DNA of 33,034 nt from Cryomorphaceae bacterium (GCA_024638285.1 JAHEKP010000013.1:1-33034); one strand, 5' to 3'. Positions 1 to 8,757 are shown, counted from the first letter of the stretch. Translations and numbers: made by a program. Notes: generated by a model not told the origin, from the sequence alone.

Positions 1-1081
1 CTACCGTGACGTGTCCCATTTTACGGAAAGGACGTGTTTGCGCCTTGCCGTAAATGTGGATGTTTACCCCTGGCTCTCCGAGCAACTCGTCGTACCCCTG
101 ATACACTACATCACCGCTATATCCTTCTGCACCGACTAGGTTTGCCATCACGCCCGCTGCTTTGAGCTCGGTAGAACCTAAGGGTAGGTCGAGGACGGCG
201 CGAACGTGCTGTTCAAATTGGCTCGTGTAACAAGCTTCAATGGTGTGGTGTCCACTATTGTGCGGACGTGGGGCTACTTCGTTGACTAAAATCTCTCCGT
301 CGGCAGTAACGAACAATTCTACAGCGAGTAGGCCGCAGATGTCGTAGGCTTCCGCAGTGCGAATGGCAATATCATTGGCCTTTTGCTGCATTGTTTCGTC
401 TAAAACGGTAGGGCAGAGTACGTATTCTACTTGGTTGGCCGTAGGGTGGAATTCTTGATCTGCCACAGGGAAGGTCTTCACCTCGCCACTTTCGTTGCGG
501 GCGACAATCACACTTACTTCAAGTTCAAAGTCGACAAACGCTTCGAGCATGCCCGGGGCGTCTGGGATATGTTGTACATCTTCTTCGCTGCGGCAAACCA
601 CCACGCCAAAGCCGTCATAGCCACCAGTAGCCGCCTTCCAAACAAATGGGATGGGCCAACGGTCGCGAGCGGCATTAAATTCGGCCTTGCCAGCCACCAT
701 CTCAAAACGTGAGGTGGGGATGTTGTGGTCGGCATAGAATTGTTTTTGCTTGGTCTTGTCCTGGATGAGCTCAAGGCTATCCGGGTTCGGATGGACCTTC
801 TTGCCTTGGGCGCGTAGGTCTCTCAACGCTTGTACGTTGACGGCCTCAATTTCAATACATACGGTATCACAATCGGCAGCAAATGCCATGACGGTGTCGT
901 AATCTTGAAGGGAGCCTACTTGAAATTCGTTGGCTCCAAACTGTGCTGGGGCGTCGGGAGAGGGATCGAGCACTTTCGTGCGGATGTCAAATTTGCGGGT
1001 GGTGTAGAGCATCATTTTGCCCAATTGGCCACCGCCTAGAATTCCTAAAGTATAGTTCGTTGAAAAGATATTCTTCGCCAT
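1..1081 (-). CDS. purK: N5-carboxyaminoimidazole ribonucleotide synthase PurK (partial, C-terminus missing)
   Basis: ATP-grasp enzyme of purine synthesis that converts aminoimidazole ribonucleotide, ATP and bicarbonate to N5-CAIR in the cytoplasm. Translating the minus strand from the ATG at 1081 gives an open frame of 360 codons to the window edge. It starts MAKNIFSTNYTLGILGGGQL, the PurK N-terminal nucleotide-binding loop (GILGGGQLGKMM). Further motifs typical of the family are WKAATGGYDGFGVVV in the ATP-grasp domain, EAFVDFELEVSVIV, and EVAPRPHNSGHHT near the active site. The C-terminus lies outside the window. A TACCTTTG box sits 19 bases upstream of the ATG, so it probably has its own promoter, although sprT ends only 28 bases before it on the same strand. 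The family call is firm. Confidence 0.95.
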   Translation of the reverse strand, partial: MAKNIFSTNYTLGILGGGQLGKMMLYTTRKFDIRTKVLDPSPDAPAQFGANEFQVGSLQDYDTVMAFAADCDTVCIEIEAVNVQALRDLRAQGKKVHPNPDSLELIQDKTKQKQFYADHNIPTSRFEMVAGKAEFNAARDRWPIPFVWKAATGGYDGFGVVVCRSEEDVQHIPDAPGMLEAFVDFELEVSVIVARNESGEVKTFPVADQEFHPTANQVEYVLCPTVLDETMQQKANDIAIRTAEAYDICGLLAVELFVTADGEILVNEVAPRPHNSGHHTIEACYTSQFEQHVRAVLDLPLGSTELKAAGVMANLVGAEGYSGDVVYQGYDELLGEPGVNIHIYGKAQTRPFRKMGHVTV

Positions 1082-1100
1082 GTGCGCCAAAACTTTAGCG

Positions 1101-1108
1101 CAAAGGTA
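1101..1108 (-). promoter_or_regulatory. Putative -7 box for purK
   Basis: TACCTTTG on the minus strand fits the Bacteroidota -7 consensus TAnnTTTG and lies 19 bases before the purK ATG, just past the stop codon of the preceding gene. No convincing -33 TTTG is seen at the usual spacing. Confidence 0.5.
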
Positions 1109-1109
1109 A

Positions 1110-1712
1110 CTAATCTATACGCTCCACGCGGGCAACCAGCGGTATGGTGTATTGCTTTTTCGTACCTAGTTCCGTGACCAGTGCTCGAGTCCGCCGTCTT
1201 TCATCGTACCGGAAGTGTCGCTCTTTGAAGGTGAATTTCTCTCCTACCCTTAAGCTTTGGAGCAAAAGGTCCGTTGATTCATCTAAACCTAATAAGGTTT
1301 GTTGGAGCTGCGGATCAGCGCCCACGGCGGCCTTTGGGCTTTTCGCATGCTTTAATAGGGCCTGTGTGTAGCTTTCAGGCCAAGCTTGATGCTGGGCCAA
1401 TTCTATAAGCATTTCGCGAAAGACAGCCTTCCATTCCTTACCGTGCGGTGCAGCACGACGACCGTATTTTTCCCAAGCAATCAAATGCGCGATTTCATGA
1501 GTTAGTGTCGTTAAAAATTGAAAGGGGCCTAAGTCCGCATTCATTGTAATGCGAGCGATTTGCCCTAGACGCGGCGGACGGAAGTCTCCTAGTTTAGATT
1601 TTCGCGGCCTCGAAATCGCGATTTGATAATTTACACCTTCAAGCCATTTTGAAAAGAGGGGCTCGTAATCACCTTCAGGCAGATAGGGAAGGAGTTCATC
1701 AAATTGGGCCAT
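1110..1712 (-). CDS. SprT-like zinc metalloprotein
   Basis: 200-residue protein with a zinc-metalloprotease motif HEIAH at residues 72-76 and a third likely ligand, His90, in PHGKEW. This is the SprT/Spartan-like arrangement (HExxH followed by a downstream HGxxW). The family includes Spartan-type DNA-protein crosslink proteases, but bacterial SprT-like proteins are mostly uncharacterised, so the substrate is unknown. There is no signal peptide, so it is probably cytoplasmic. The C-terminal part (about residues 140-200) is rich in basic and aromatic residues and resembles a small beta domain; I see no zinc-ribbon cysteines there. The ATG overlaps the stop codon of the upstream small lipoprotein gene by one base (TAATG), which suggests translational coupling. 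Confidence 0.85.
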   Translation of the reverse strand: MAQFDELLPYLPEGDYEPLFSKWLEGVNYQIAISRPRKSKLGDFRPPRLGQIARITMNADLGPFQFLTTLTHEIAHLIAWEKYGRRAAPHGKEWKAVFREMLIELAQHQAWPESYTQALLKHAKSPKAAVGADPQLQQTLLGLDESTDLLLQSLRVGEKFTFKERHFRYDERRRTRALVTELGTKKQYTIPLVARVERID

Positions 1713-1837
1713 TAACCCTTTGCACTTTGAGATTCAATCTGTTGAGAGAACGATGGACAGTCACAATCTCTTGCGCTCCCACAACTGCTTAAAAGTAGGC
1801 CGGCAAAGACCAAACAAATCGCGATAAATTGCTTCAT
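1712..1837 (-). CDS. Small cysteine-rich lipoprotein, 41 residues
   Basis: Short minus-strand frame encoding a protein that begins MKQFIAICLVFAGLLLSSCG. It has a basic N-terminus, a hydrophobic core and a lipobox LLSSC with Cys19 as the lipidation site. The mature peptide would be only about 23 residues and carries two more cysteines in RDCDCPSF. The stop codon overlaps the sprT-like start by one base, which supports it as a real gene coupled to the next. Function is unknown. It is probably anchored in the inner or outer membrane, facing the periplasm. The two extra cysteines could form a disulfide or bind metal, but that is inference. Confidence 0.6.
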   Translation of the reverse strand: MKQFIAICLVFAGLLLSSCGSARDCDCPSFSQQIESQSAKG

Positions 1838-1866
1838 AGGAATGAGTTTCTCCTTCAAAGAAACTG

Positions 1867-1874
1867 TAAATTAG
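1867..1874 (+). promoter_or_regulatory. Possible -7 box for the mlaE-mlaF pair
   Basis: TAAATTAG matches the Bacteroidota -7 consensus TAnnTTTG at all but one fixed position. It ends four bases before the mlaE ATG, so the transcript would be leaderless or nearly so. This is a weak call. Confidence 0.3.
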
Positions 1875-1878
1875 CCAT

Positions 1879-2634
1879 ATGATCACGAACTTTTTTGAAG
1901 GAATTGGTGCTTATGCGCTTTTAATGACGAAAGTCTTTCGGCGCCCGGACCGATGGAAACTTTTTTACCGCGCCTTGGTGAAAGAGATTCAGTTGCTCGG
2001 TTTGGACTCCATAGGCATTGTTGTGATTCTTTCTGTATTCATGGGAGGTGTTGTAACTATTCAAACTGCCTTTCAGTTGAGTGATGATCCGCTTATACCC
2101 ACCTATTATATTGCGATGGCAACGCGTGAATCTATAACGCTAGAGTTTAGCCCGACAGTGGTGAGTTTAATTCTCGCCGGGAAAGTAGGTTCAAATGTAG
2201 CTTCGAGTTTAGGGACCATGCGCGTGAGTGAGCAGATTGATGCGCTTGAGGTTATGGGTGTAAATAGCGCAAGTTTTTTAATTCTTCCGAAGATTGTCGC
2301 CCAATTAATCTTCAATCCTATTCTCATCATCATGTCATTGTTTTTAGGGCTTTGGGGCGGTGCAATGGCAGGTGATTTGTTAGGATTAGTTCCGTTTGAG
2401 GAAAGTGTTATGGGATACAGATTAGAGTTTATCCCTTTCGAAAATGCATTTTATGCCCTCATCAAGACTATAGTCTTTGCTTTTATTATTGGTTCAGTTA
2501 GCGCATACAGTGGTTATACCGTCAAAGGTGGAGCGGTTGAAGTTGGTGTAGCTAGTACGAATGCAGTAGTACGCTCTTGCCTTGCTATAATTTTGGCCAA
2601 TTATTTACTCACTGATCTCATCCTTACTTCATGA
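1879..2634 (+). CDS. MlaE-family ABC transporter permease
   Basis: 251-residue integral membrane protein of the MlaE permease family, which in diderm bacteria moves phospholipids between the inner and outer membrane. Family marks are FMGGVVTIQTAFQL near residue 55, then TRESITLEFSPTVVSLILAGKVGS and the helix-rich C-terminal half ending ANYLLTDLILTS. About five to six membrane segments can be drawn. The stop overlaps the ATG of the ATPase gene by four bases (ATGA), so the two form a coupled operon. No mlaD-type substrate-binding gene follows. Direction of transport and true substrate cannot be read from the sequence. Confidence 0.88.
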   Translation: MITNFFEGIGAYALLMTKVFRRPDRWKLFYRALVKEIQLLGLDSIGIVVILSVFMGGVVTIQTAFQLSDDPLIPTYYIAMATRESITLEFSPTVVSLILAGKVGSNVASSLGTMRVSEQIDALEVMGVNSASFLILPKIVAQLIFNPILIIMSLFLGLWGGAMAGDLLGLVPFEESVMGYRLEFIPFENAFYALIKTIVFAFIIGSVSAYSGYTVKGGAVEVGVASTNAVVRSCLAIILANYLLTDLILTS

Positions 2635-3389
2635 TACAAGCAAAGGGCATCGTTAAGAGTTTTGGTGAGAATCACGTCTTAAAAGGTGTGGATGTAGATT
2701 TTTATCCCGGCAAAACCAATCTAATCATTGGTCGGTCCGGTTCCGGTAAAACCGTCTTTCTCAAAACCATCTTGGGTCTATTTGAGCCGGATAGTGGTAG
2801 CATTCATTACGGGGATGAAGTCCTTGGTGAAATGTCGAAGCAACGCCGCAAAACGTTGCGCCAGGAGATTGGTATGGTCTTTCAAGGCGGAGCCCTCTTT
2901 GATAGCATGTCGGTGGCAGAAAATATACGATTCCCTTTAGAGATGTTCTCTTCGATGACAGAACATGAAAAAGACGCACGTGTAAAGTTTGTGATGGACC
3001 GCGTACGTTTAGAAGGCGCGGATGAGTTGTTTCCCAGTGAAATTAGCGGTGGTATGCAGAAGCGCGTATCTATTGCTCGTGCAATATCAATGAATCCTAA
3101 TTACCTGTTTTGTGACGAACCCAACTCTGGGTTGGACCCAGAAACGGCCATAGTGATCGATCAACTTATTCAAGAGATTACCCATGAGTTTGGAATGACC
3201 ACCATTGTAAATACCCACGATATGAATTCGGTTTTAGAAATTGGGGATCATGTAGTTTTTATGAAGGAAGGCCATAAAGTATGGGAAGGAACAAACGATC
3301 AAGTATTGGGCAGCACCAATGCTGATGTAGAAGATTATGTGTTTAAGAGCAAACTCTTTAAACAGGTGCGTACCGCGCTGAGAAAATAA
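2631..3389 (+). CDS. MlaF-family ABC transporter ATP-binding protein
   Basis: 252-residue ATPase partner of the upstream MlaE-type permease. It has all the ABC motifs: Walker A GRSGSGKT at residues 34-41, Q-loop MVFQGGALFDSMSVAEN, signature SGGMQKRVSIARA, Walker B YLFCDEPNSGLDP and the switch histidine in VNTHDMNSV. The D-loop region has Asn in DEPNSGLDP where many ABC proteins have Thr. The length fits the MlaF/Ttg2A group. It should power lipid transport at the inner membrane. The transcript ends at the strong hairpin just downstream (3411-3442). Confidence 0.9.
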   Translation: MIQAKGIVKSFGENHVLKGVDVDFYPGKTNLIIGRSGSGKTVFLKTILGLFEPDSGSIHYGDEVLGEMSKQRRKTLRQEIGMVFQGGALFDSMSVAENIRFPLEMFSSMTEHEKDARVKFVMDRVRLEGADELFPSEISGGMQKRVSIARAISMNPNYLFCDEPNSGLDPETAIVIDQLIQEITHEFGMTTIVNTHDMNSVLEIGDHVVFMKEGHKVWEGTNDQVLGSTNADVEDYVFKSKLFKQVRTALRK

Positions 3390-3410
3390 AAACGGTTTTA
3401 GTTTAAAAGT

Positions 3411-3442
3411 AAAAGCCCGGATGCATGCGCATCCGGGCTTTT
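3411..3442. terminator. Perfect bidirectional terminator hairpin
   Basis: A 14-base arm (AAAAGCCCGGATGC), a four-base loop ATGC and an exact complementary arm ending in TTTT. The A and T flanks let it act on both strands. It lies between the plus-strand mlaF gene and the minus-strand T9SS cargo gene and should stop transcription from both sides. Confidence 0.9.
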
Positions 3443-3468
3443 GGGTTTTGTATGTTAAGCGAATGAGG

Positions 3469-4740
3469 TTACTTGATAGAGATACGCTCTACAGTGTTTA
3501 CATTCTCACCTTCTACAGTGATGATGTACATTCCTTTCGCGCTGCTGCTCAAGTTGATCATTTTGCGCTCACCTGCTACGAAGTTTTCGTTCGAACGGTA
3601 AACCACTTGACCTAAAACATCAACTACAGTTACTGTAGCTGCAGTATTTGCATTCAAAGATACATTTACAACACCGTTAGATGGATTAGGGAAAACCGAC
3701 ACCTCAGTACCTGCTAGTTCATCAACACCTACAGATGAAGTACCGCTAGCACGTAATGAAATTAGGTGAGAGAAGCTCATATTGATGCTGGTCTGATCGT
3801 TTCTCCAAGAAGAAGTTCCCGTCCAAGCCGCGTAACGCGTCTCAGAGAATAAGAAGTTCGAACAGTTCGTTGAAGTACTATCGAAATCTTGGATAAAGTA
3901 ACCTTGAGGAGCAGAGGTGTTTCCTTCTCTGTAGTAGTAAAAGTAGAAAGGATTGATATCACCGGTGTTGTTAGAGTAATCGATGGTATCTGTTGCAGTT
4001 AAGCCACCTGGAATGTACTGAATGAAAATACCCAATAACTCATCTCCCATAAGAGAGAAACCACCATTAGGTACTTCAACACCAACTACTGCAACACCGC
4101 TATCCGCTGTGCTTAAGTTGTAGTCAATTACAGTAGTTGTAGTTGCGCTTACGCCACCAGCTACACCACCATCAGAATCTCCAGCATACGCCATAGTCTT
4201 CGCCGTTGGTTGTACGGTAGGATCTAAAGCAGCAAAAGTCGCTGCGTTGTATTGTACACCTGAGAATGGCGATGAAAAGCCGTTGGCACCTTTGAAAATG
4301 GTGAAACGAATTTTATCCGAATTATTACCATTAAAGATATCATATCCACCGATGACGAATAATGAGTCAATAGTAACTTGATCGTCTTCGTCAAACTCAT
4401 TATCACCCCAACCGTAATAGTTGAAGTCATAGGTAGCACCCACTGCGTGGTTGTACGAGTTTCCGGTTGAACCGTCAGAATAAACGATAACCGTTGATGA
4501 ATCAGGTGTCGTTGTAATAGCACCTAGTGTCATGTCTGAACTGTAGTACTGGTACAAGAAATCTGTATAATCGTAGAGGTCGTCTACGGCACCACCTCTT
4601 TTGAGCATGATGTCTTCAATTTTTTCTTTAGCAGCGGTTGAAACTGGTAATTCTGCTTGCATCAAACGCGCACTCGCAGCGTCTTGACCCATTGCGTTAA
4701 AACCAAAAGCTACCGCAGCAAGGAGTAGAACTTTTTTCAT
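3469..4740 (-). CDS. Secreted protein with T9SS C-terminal sorting domain
   Basis: 423-residue predicted exported protein. The N-terminus MKKVLLLAAVAFGFNAMGQ is a Sec signal peptide. The C-terminal 80 residues form a type A T9SS sorting domain: VSVFPNPSNGVVNVSLN, VTVVDVLGQVVYR, GERKMINLSS, KGMYIITVEG and the final ERISIK. Such domains direct proteins through the type IX system to the cell surface or medium. The middle (about residues 60-330) is rich in Asp, Asn, Thr, Ser and Tyr and looks like beta-sheet surface protein, but I do not recognise a family. It stands alone between a terminator and a 56-base gap. Export route is confident; function is unknown. Confidence 0.88.
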   Translation of the reverse strand: MKKVLLLAAVAFGFNAMGQDAASARLMQAELPVSTAAKEKIEDIMLKRGGAVDDLYDYTDFLYQYYSSDMTLGAITTTPDSSTVIVYSDGSTGNSYNHAVGATYDFNYYGWGDNEFDEDDQVTIDSLFVIGGYDIFNGNNSDKIRFTIFKGANGFSSPFSGVQYNAATFAALDPTVQPTAKTMAYAGDSDGGVAGGVSATTTTVIDYNLSTADSGVAVVGVEVPNGGFSLMGDELLGIFIQYIPGGLTATDTIDYSNNTGDINPFYFYYYREGNTSAPQGYFIQDFDSTSTNCSNFLFSETRYAAWTGTSSWRNDQTSINMSFSHLISLRASGTSSVGVDELAGTEVSVFPNPSNGVVNVSLNANTAATVTVVDVLGQVVYRSNENFVAGERKMINLSSSAKGMYIITVEGENVNTVERISIK

Positions 4741-4796
4741 AATGTTTCTTTGAAGTAATTTTTTACCCGAACAAGATACGCAATGAATACAATAAT

Positions 4797-5438
4797 TTAA
4801 ACTTTCCGTACCATCATAATTCCATCTCTTGCACTAAGAATGACTTGTTCTACTCTTGGATCTTCTGCAACATGTCGATTCAGCGCTAAAATTGCTTTGG
4901 TGTCCTTATCATTTTTAGCAACCGGTTGAGTGACTTTTCCGCTCCACAAAATGTTGTCTATCAGCATAATTGAATTAGACTCCATTAATGGAACTAAAAG
5001 TTCGTAATAGTCCAAAAGACCAGCTTTATCCGCATCTAAAAAGATGAGGTCCCACGGCCTTTGTACTGCTTTTAGCACCTTGGAAGCAGGACCAATATGA
5101 AGGTTCATTTGATTGAATTTTGGATGCTTGGCCCAATATTTCTTGATGATGGGTTCTAATTCTTCATTGATTTCAACGGCATGAAACTCCCCTTCATCTT
5201 GCAGTCCGGCGACTAAAAAATGAGATGCATATCCAGTAAATGTACCTACTTCCAAAAGGTATTTTGGGCGCTTCATTAACGAAAATTGTTTCAGGATTTG
5301 TCCTTGAACGTGCCCGCTAAGCATTCTAGGCATGATTACTTTTACCCAAGTTTCGCGCTCCAATTCATCCAAATATTTGGGTGCTTTAGTAGTGTGAGCA
5401 CTGATGTATTCTTGAAGATCGTCGCTAAGGAACTCCAT
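4797..5438 (-). CDS. SAM-dependent O-methyltransferase (family 3)
   Basis: 213-residue class I methyltransferase resembling the catechol and caffeoyl-CoA O-methyltransferase family. The SAM-binding motif I is LLEVGTFTGYA (residues 61-71), with Glu89 of the HAVEIN strand. LIFLDADKAG (131-140) and LIDNILWSG (159-167) give the metal-binding Asp/Asn set of this family (Asp135, Asp161, Asn162). The substrate is unknown; bacterial members methylate phenolic compounds or, in some cases, 5-hydroxyuridine-type tRNA precursors (TrmR). It is the last gene of the run that starts at mrp, three bases after the M16 peptidase stop. Confidence 0.87.
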   Translation of the reverse strand: MEFLSDDLQEYISAHTTKAPKYLDELERETWVKVIMPRMLSGHVQGQILKQFSLMKRPKYLLEVGTFTGYASHFLVAGLQDEGEFHAVEINEELEPIIKKYWAKHPKFNQMNLHIGPASKVLKAVQRPWDLIFLDADKAGLLDYYELLVPLMESNSIMLIDNILWSGKVTQPVAKNDKDTKAILALNRHVAEDPRVEQVILSARDGIMMVRKV

Positions 5439-5441
5439 GAA

Positions 5442-6674
5442 TTATTGTTTTTTGTAAATCAGTTCAAACGCTTTATCCGGAACGAGATAGGCGTTAGCTA
5501 CATCTTGGAGCTGTTCAGCTGTAATGGCTTGTATCTTCGAGGCAACCGTTTCAAAATCGTTCACCCGGCCGAAGTGTAAAAGAGCACGAGCCGCACCAAC
5601 GGCTGAATTAAGTCCGTTGTCTTCGCTCATGGCCATTTGACCTAAAAATTGCTTTTTCGCTTTACTCAATTGCAAGGTGCCCAGCTTTGTTTCCCGCAGT
5701 TTCGCGACTTCCTTGGCTACTAGAACGGCGGCTTTTTCTGTTTGTTGTGGATCGCATCCTAGGTATATGCCCATCATCCCCACATCGCTGTAGAGGTTGA
5801 GGTAACTTTCAATATTGTAGGCAATGCCGTGCTTTTCTCTGATATTTAAACCAAGCCTACTGTTCATGGCAGGTCCGCCAAGAATATTATTTAAAAGAGA
5901 TAGGCTGCGGCGATCGTGGCCGTGAATGCCACAGGTCCGCCATCCCACCATGTAATGATCCTGAAATTGCGCAAGATTCTCTACGACGCGATCGGGTTGC
6001 CCCTCGCCTTTAAATGTATTTTCCCAATTCGAATCGGCGAACTGAAAGCCGGCAAAAAGTTCAGCCACAGTGCGCTCAACGCGTTCACTACCAAAGGGTC
6101 CTACGACAGCTAATTTAATGCGATCCGCGGTATAGGTGCGCGATTGAAATTCTAGAATATCAGCACGTGTTAATTGATCCACACTTTCTGGTGTACCCAG
6201 GATGTTTCTTCCCAACGGATCACCTCTGAAAATATGATCTTCGAAATCGTCGAAAATACTTTCTCCAGGCGCGTCTTTATAACTGGAAATTTCATCTTTA
6301 ATGACTTCCTTTTCCTTTTCTAATTCTTTTTCAGGGAAGGTGCTGTTTGCCAGCACATCGTAAAGCAGTTCCAGCGCTCTTCGAAAATCTGTTTTTAAAA
6401 AACTAGCATGAATAATGGTTTCCTCTTTCGTAGTGTAGGCATTCAATTCTCCACCTACATCGTCTAATCTCGAAAGGATGTGGTAAGCCTTTCTTTTGGA
6501 TGTGCCTTTGAACAGATTGTGCTCAAGAAAATGGGCTAGACCTTGTTGGTGGTCCAATTCATCTCTAGCTCCAGCGCGTATAGCCACCACCACGTGTGCC
6601 ACACTGCTACGTTGTGCCTGAAACGAACATTGAAGACCGTTCTCAAGTGTGAAAATGCGTTGTGTTGTCGTCAT
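5442..6674 (-). CDS. M16 family zinc peptidase (mitochondrial processing peptidase-like)
   Basis: 410-residue member of peptidase family M16 (pitrilysin/processing peptidase). The inverted zinc motif HFLEH lies at residues 48-52, with Glu128 as third ligand exactly 76 residues later (KEVIKDEIS). DDVGGELNAYTTKEET and the C-terminal half (NILGGPAMNSRLGLNIREK) also fit the family. There is no signal peptide, so it should be cytoplasmic, unlike the exported M16 pair at 14044-17421. The length fits the roughly 45 kDa single-repeat-pair bacterial form that dimerises. Its ATG shares one base with the stop of the DUF4286 gene, so it is translated as part of the operon. Confidence 0.92.
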   Translation of the reverse strand: MTTTQRIFTLENGLQCSFQAQRSSVAHVVVAIRAGARDELDHQQGLAHFLEHNLFKGTSKRKAYHILSRLDDVGGELNAYTTKEETIIHASFLKTDFRRALELLYDVLANSTFPEKELEKEKEVIKDEISSYKDAPGESIFDDFEDHIFRGDPLGRNILGTPESVDQLTRADILEFQSRTYTADRIKLAVVGPFGSERVERTVAELFAGFQFADSNWENTFKGEGQPDRVVENLAQFQDHYMVGWRTCGIHGHDRRSLSLLNNILGGPAMNSRLGLNIREKHGIAYNIESYLNLYSDVGMMGIYLGCDPQQTEKAAVLVAKEVAKLRETKLGTLQLSKAKKQFLGQMAMSEDNGLNSAVGAARALLHFGRVNDFETVASKIQAITAEQLQDVANAYLVPDKAFELIYKKQ

Positions 6675-6991
6675 TATTTTTCGTCGATCACCTCAAGAAT
6701 AGTTCTGAAGGCAAGTGCGTGAGTCCCCCAAGCTTTTTCCGTTTTCTTCCGCAGTTCGGGTCCGTACATCTGCATGTACAGTTTAATACTTTCAAGATCT
6801 GCAGCCCGGTACTGTATACTGTAGCTGGGGTTATCCTGTTCCTGCTCGGGAAAGACCTGTGTAAAAAGAAAACTTCTAAACATCCCGGTATCCATGACCT
6901 CGGGAATATGCTCCTTCATCATCCATTGCTTCCATTTCGATTCAATGCTGCTGTCGACAACAATGGTAACATTATAAATGTGTTGACTCAT
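6674..6991 (-). CDS. DUF4286 family protein
   Basis: 105-residue protein matching the Bacteroidota family DUF4286: it starts MSQHIYNVTIVVD, then has WKQWMMKEHIPEVMDTGMF, and then SYSIQYRA. The pattern of a ferredoxin-like alpha-beta fold (dimeric alpha-beta barrel type) is likely, but no enzymatic residues stand out. In related genomes this family often sits near serS and tRNA or rRNA genes, as here. Start and stop overlap both neighbours (four bases upstream with the TPR gene, one base downstream with the M16 gene). Function is unknown. Confidence 0.85.
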   Translation of the reverse strand: MSQHIYNVTIVVDSSIESKWKQWMMKEHIPEVMDTGMFRSFLFTQVFPEQEQDNPSYSIQYRAADLESIKLYMQMYGPELRKKTEKAWGTHALAFRTILEVIDEK

Positions 6992-8757
6992 AGCGCTAAG
7001 GTACGATACATGATTCTAGCTTGTTCAAAATATAATCCGGCAGGGTAGTTTAGTAAATAAGTCTCTAAGGCCAACTGAGCTTCAGTTTGACCTAGTTCGA
7101 AGCGACATTTGGCAGCGTAAAAGAGCGCGTCTTCCTTCCACATGCCTTCCCCGGCGGCTTGTTCCACAAGTAAAAATTCGGCAAGCGCAGCTTCCCATTG
7201 CGCAGCTTCCAGGTAAATCTTGCCCAACTTTAAACAAAGATCATCGTAGAGCTCATGAGCAATCAAGACGTTTTTCAACGCTTCATATTTTTCAATGGCT
7301 TTAGTCGTTTTTCCTTGTGCTTCCAGAAGCATGGGAACACGAATGAGTCTGAGCCCTTCCATCAAAGTGTCTTCAACAGAATTGGCACTTATCATTAACG
7401 CATTTTCTAATGCATCATTTGCAATGGATTTACTGGAGCTCTGTAAAAGGACTTCAAGTTGAGTCTTCGCCCACTGAATATCACCACCGTAAAAGGCACA
7501 CATCGCTTTTTGCAATCGCGCTACATCGCCTTCGTCTGAATCTTCGAGTAGCGTTTCCGCCCTTGCGAATTCCATGAGGGCATCATCAAAATAACCCAGT
7601 CGGAGATTTGCTTCGCCTTGGCTTAAATAGGTAAGGCCACGTTGAAATTTTCGAGGGTAGCGCTCGCGCAGTTGATTCAAATTGGATTCATAGTGTAGCA
7701 ACGATTGAAGGCTATCCGTTGGCATCTTATCCTGTTCAAAGAGAAAAGTTGCACGGTAGCGTTCCCATTCAAAACAAGCTTCACAAACACCTAATGGATA
7801 TTGATTCGATAGCATAAAAATGGCCTCGAAATTTTTAGTTTTTTCGTAGCATTTACCTAATTCAAGGAGCACAGTGTTGGTCCCGCGTTGCTGCATTAAA
7901 GCGGTCTTTTGCGTTAATAAGAATTGACCAATGGCAACTGCTGTTTCATCATCATTTGCCTCGCGCGCCTCGCGCATTACTTGTAAAAAGGGTTGAATGG
8001 AAGCGTTGCCGTCGTATTTAGAACGCATGAAGGTGAAGGCACGGTCAAAACTACCTTCCTGCCTCAGGACAAAAAGTAACAACTGCTCAACAAGAGGGTC
8101 TGATCCTTTTTTAACCGCGGCATAGAGGACTTTCTTGATGGCTGAATTGTGGACGCCATCAGGATCCTTGCTCAGGTTATTGGCCATGCGCATTTTAATA
8201 CTACTAAGATAGCCGCTGTTCTGTCTGGCTGCCAGAAGATAGGCTTCATACTGTGCTTCGTACTGTCCTAGTTGTGCGTGCAATTGTCCTCTTTCAAAGG
8301 CGGTGCGGACATTTGGCTGAATAGCTTCGGCAATCAGGTACAGCGCAATAGCTTCTTCAATATAGTTGTACTTTTCCAGTTGTTGGGCGCTTGATCGAAC
8401 GGTGAAAGGATTGCTTTCAGTGATGTTTTCGAGCACACTGAAATCTGGACCGCGCTTCCCAAGAGTTTGGCTAAAGTGCCAGTAGTCGACATAGTAAACA
8501 GGCTTAGATTGCCCATAAGTCTTACTTTGTTTCCGGGCCAATTTAAAAACCTTAGCGGTATCCTCTAACACCAGGTAGGTCTCCAGTAGTTTTTCATAAA
8601 CAGGTCCCACCGGATTTTTCGAATGCAGGCCTTCAAGACAATCCGCCGCCGCTTCAAACTGCCTTTTGAGCAATAAACTGTCGCAGACCGACAGATCGTT
8701 TTGCCCCAAACTAAAAAGGGGTAAAAGAAAAATAAAAAGTAATCTAATGAATCGCAT
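6988..8757 (-). CDS. Exported TPR-repeat protein
   Basis: 589-residue protein with a signal peptide (MRFIRLLFIFLLPLFSLGQ) followed almost entirely by helical repeats of the tetratricopeptide type. Clear repeat-like stretches include AALYEKL-type helices near the start, AIALYLIAEAIQPNVRTAFE, LSQGEANLRLGYFDDALMEFARAE and LGKIYLEAAQWEAALAEFLLV. It is probably periplasmic or outer-membrane associated and acts as a protein-binding scaffold. It overlaps the upstream lipoprotein gene by 14 bases and the downstream DUF4286 gene by four. The signal peptide supports this start. Binding partners are unknown; the lipoprotein is the natural candidate. Confidence 0.82.
   Translation of the reverse strand: MRFIRLLFIFLLPLFSLGQNDLSVCDSLLLKRQFEAAADCLEGLHSKNPVGPVYEKLLETYLVLEDTAKVFKLARKQSKTYGQSKPVYYVDYWHFSQTLGKRGPDFSVLENITESNPFTVRSSAQQLEKYNYIEEAIALYLIAEAIQPNVRTAFERGQLHAQLGQYEAQYEAYLLAARQNSGYLSSIKMRMANNLSKDPDGVHNSAIKKVLYAAVKKGSDPLVEQLLLFVLRQEGSFDRAFTFMRSKYDGNASIQPFLQVMREAREANDDETAVAIGQFLLTQKTALMQQRGTNTVLLELGKCYEKTKNFEAIFMLSNQYPLGVCEACFEWERYRATFLFEQDKMPTDSLQSLLHYESNLNQLRERYPRKFQRGLTYLSQGEANLRLGYFDDALMEFARAETLLEDSDEGDVARLQKAMCAFYGGDIQWAKTQLEVLLQSSSKSIANDALENALMISANSVEDTLMEGLRLIRVPMLLEAQGKTTKAIEKYEALKNVLIAHELYDDLCLKLGKIYLEAAQWEAALAEFLLVEQAAGEGMWKEDALFYAAKCRFELGQTEAQLALETYLLNYPAGLYFEQARIMYRTLAL

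Noticed and set aside
4771-4778. TATCTTGT upstream of the T9SS cargo gene as a -7 box
   Set aside because: Two mismatches to TAnnTTTG at fixed positions; kept out of the feature list.
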